Shown piece after piece: positions 63,277 through 64,000 of a stretch of DNA of 64,000 bases. The notes beneath the pieces were generated by a model. The model was not told the origin of the DNA, ran no database searches, and worked only from the letters and a program-made list of their open reading frames with translations. The DNA comes from Lentiprolixibacter aurantiacus. GTDB lineage: Bacteria; Bacteroidota; Bacteroidia; Flavobacteriales; Flavobacteriaceae. Numbering within the stretch: position 1 is the first letter of the stretch; each line of letters starts with the position of its first letter. The position numbers and the translations under genes are program-made. The stretch lies in contig NZ_JAPFQP010000002.1 in the NCBI RefSeq assembly GCF_026241225.1, positions 434,001 through 498,000 of the forward strand, in the 5' to 3' direction.

Positions 63277-63390
63277 GCTTCATTTTTTCCTTATATTTAA
63301 AGCAGGCCGATTTGACATTTGGTGCTTTCCTGACATTTTGGTTTTTCACCCTTAAAGAAATGTTTTTAGGATATTAAACAGACTAAACCT

Positions 63391-64000
63391 ATGAAACGTA
63401 TTATTACTTTTTTACTGCTATTATCTATTTCTTCTCCCTTGTTAGCTCAAAATATGGGAAAGAACAAAAGGGATGTTATTGCTGCCATAGAGGAGAACAG
63501 GGAAGCATTCATAAATGCCAGTGATTCCATCTGGGCACTGGCTGAAACTGCATTTGATGAAACTGTTTCAGCAGAAATCCTGGCCAGTATGGCAGAATTT
63601 AATGGGTTTAAGGTTGAACGCGGTGTGGCGGGCATGCCTACTGCTTTTGTTGCCACTTATGGATCAGGAAAACCCGTTATTAGTGTACTTGGTGAGTTTG
63701 ATGCCCTTCCGGGTATCTCTCAAAAAGCGCAACCTGAAAAAGAAGCCTTAAAAGAAGGGGCGGCTGGGCACGGATGCGGACATAATCTCTTTGGTGTGGC
63801 CAGCCTGGCATCGGCCATTGCAGTCAAAGAACTCATCGAAGATGGAAAACTTAAGGGAACCGTAAAATTCTTTGGAACCCCTGCCGAAGAGAAGTTTTTT
63901 GGAAAGATTTGGATGGTACGTGAGGGGCTCTGGGATGATGTGGATGTAAACCTTAGCTGGCATCCGGGAGCAAACACCGAAGCAGATGTGCAAAGCACCC
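63391..64000 (+). CDS. M20-family amidohydrolase (AbgB-like), 3'-truncated by window edge
   Basis: 203 codons are visible from ATG 63391. It has a signal peptide (~1-19, SSPLLAQ), then the M20 start (REAFINASDSIWALAETAFD), VLGEFDALPG, and the metal motif AAGHGCGHNLFG, with WHPG beginning the later part. Members cleave aminoacyl or aminobenzoyl amides such as p-aminobenzoyl-glutamate. This one is exported. A 114-bp gap separates it from the photolyase gene. The substrate is unknown, and the remainder lies outside the window. Confidence 0.9.
   Translation, partial: MKRIITFLLLLSISSPLLAQNMGKNKRDVIAAIEENREAFINASDSIWALAETAFDETVSAEILASMAEFNGFKVERGVAGMPTAFVATYGSGKPVISVLGEFDALPGISQKAQPEKEALKEGAAGHGCGHNLFGVASLASAIAVKELIEDGKLKGTVKFFGTPAEEKFFGKIWMVREGLWDDVDVNLSWHPGANTEADVQST

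Noticed and set aside
1-64000. CRISPR array, insertion sequence, rRNA operon or secondary-metabolite cluster
   Set aside because: None was seen: no regularly spaced short repeats with unique spacers, no transposase-like ORF, no rRNA sequence, and no modular synthase.

Overview
The window reads as a chromosomal segment of a marine-type Flavobacteriaceae (Bacteroidota). The signs are a PorP/SprF-family type IX secretion protein, a secreted protein with a T9SS-like C-terminal sorting domain, many short N-terminal lipoprotein signals (…SC/…AC), the bacillithiol gene bshB1, a fused ResB-CcsA cytochrome c assembly protein, DUF6090 paralogues, and -7 boxes of the Bacteroidota form TAnnTTTG. I do not assign a genus. 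Most of the window has housekeeping-like composition; 14.1-16.1 kb is clearly richer in A+T. || Layout: 0-6.1 kb is a core envelope/division run, dgkA(partial)-ftsK-lolA-lptG-ribB(A), tightly packed or overlapping. 6.1-8.7 kb (minus strand) holds a DegT-type aminotransferase, a nitroreductase and a NarL-type response regulator whose phospho-acceptor Asp is Glu. A 48-codon ORF lies just upstream of the regulator. 9.3-12.4 kb is a two-gene T9SS-like pair in which the peptidoglycan-binding module appears to have moved from one partner to the other. A TauE transporter and tRNA-Ser follow. || 13.7-23.4 kb is an accessory island directly behind tRNA-Ser. It holds three structured tandem repeats, three DUF6090 loci (one intact, one reduced to a 5' scrap, one frameshifted), a PD40 lipoprotein bracketed by two palindromic elements that resemble integron attC sites, a beta-helix lipoprotein, DUF302, a cyclase-family hydrolase, an NTF2-like lipoprotein and a YfcC transporter. 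|| 23.5-40.8 kb is secretion and catabolism. It has a large Asp-box beta-propeller protein, an OFA-type MFS carrier, and an AraC regulator divergent from a DUF5916 outer-membrane protein with clear operator-like repeats between them. Then comes a compact run of a molybdenum hydroxylase pair (IorAB type), sugar O-acetyltransferase, cupin lipoprotein, CBM48-esterase and GH3 glycosidase, followed by an M28 peptidase and a GIY-YIG protein. || 40.9-51 kb: tRNA-His with a duplicated terminator block, a TPR histidine kinase, bshB1 next to a trans-sulfuration enzyme, a MATE pump, a small membrane protein and CcsBA. 51.2-58.5 kb: DUF2520 protein, kdsC, maf, a lipoprotein, a large PIG-L deacetylase, a 33-residue membrane microprotein and a sodium:solute symporter. 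58.5-64 kb: DUF2911 protein, a T9SS cargo protein, an SRPBCC-SDR-photolyase operon behind a perfect inverted repeat, and a truncated M20 amidohydrolase. || The strongest candidates for undescribed biology are the attC-like elements and decaying DUF6090 copies at 14-23 kb, the small ORF plus Glu-receiver regulator at 8.1-9.1 kb, the rearranged T9SS pair, and the PIG-L/microprotein/symporter unit. All rest on reading the sequence; no database search was possible.
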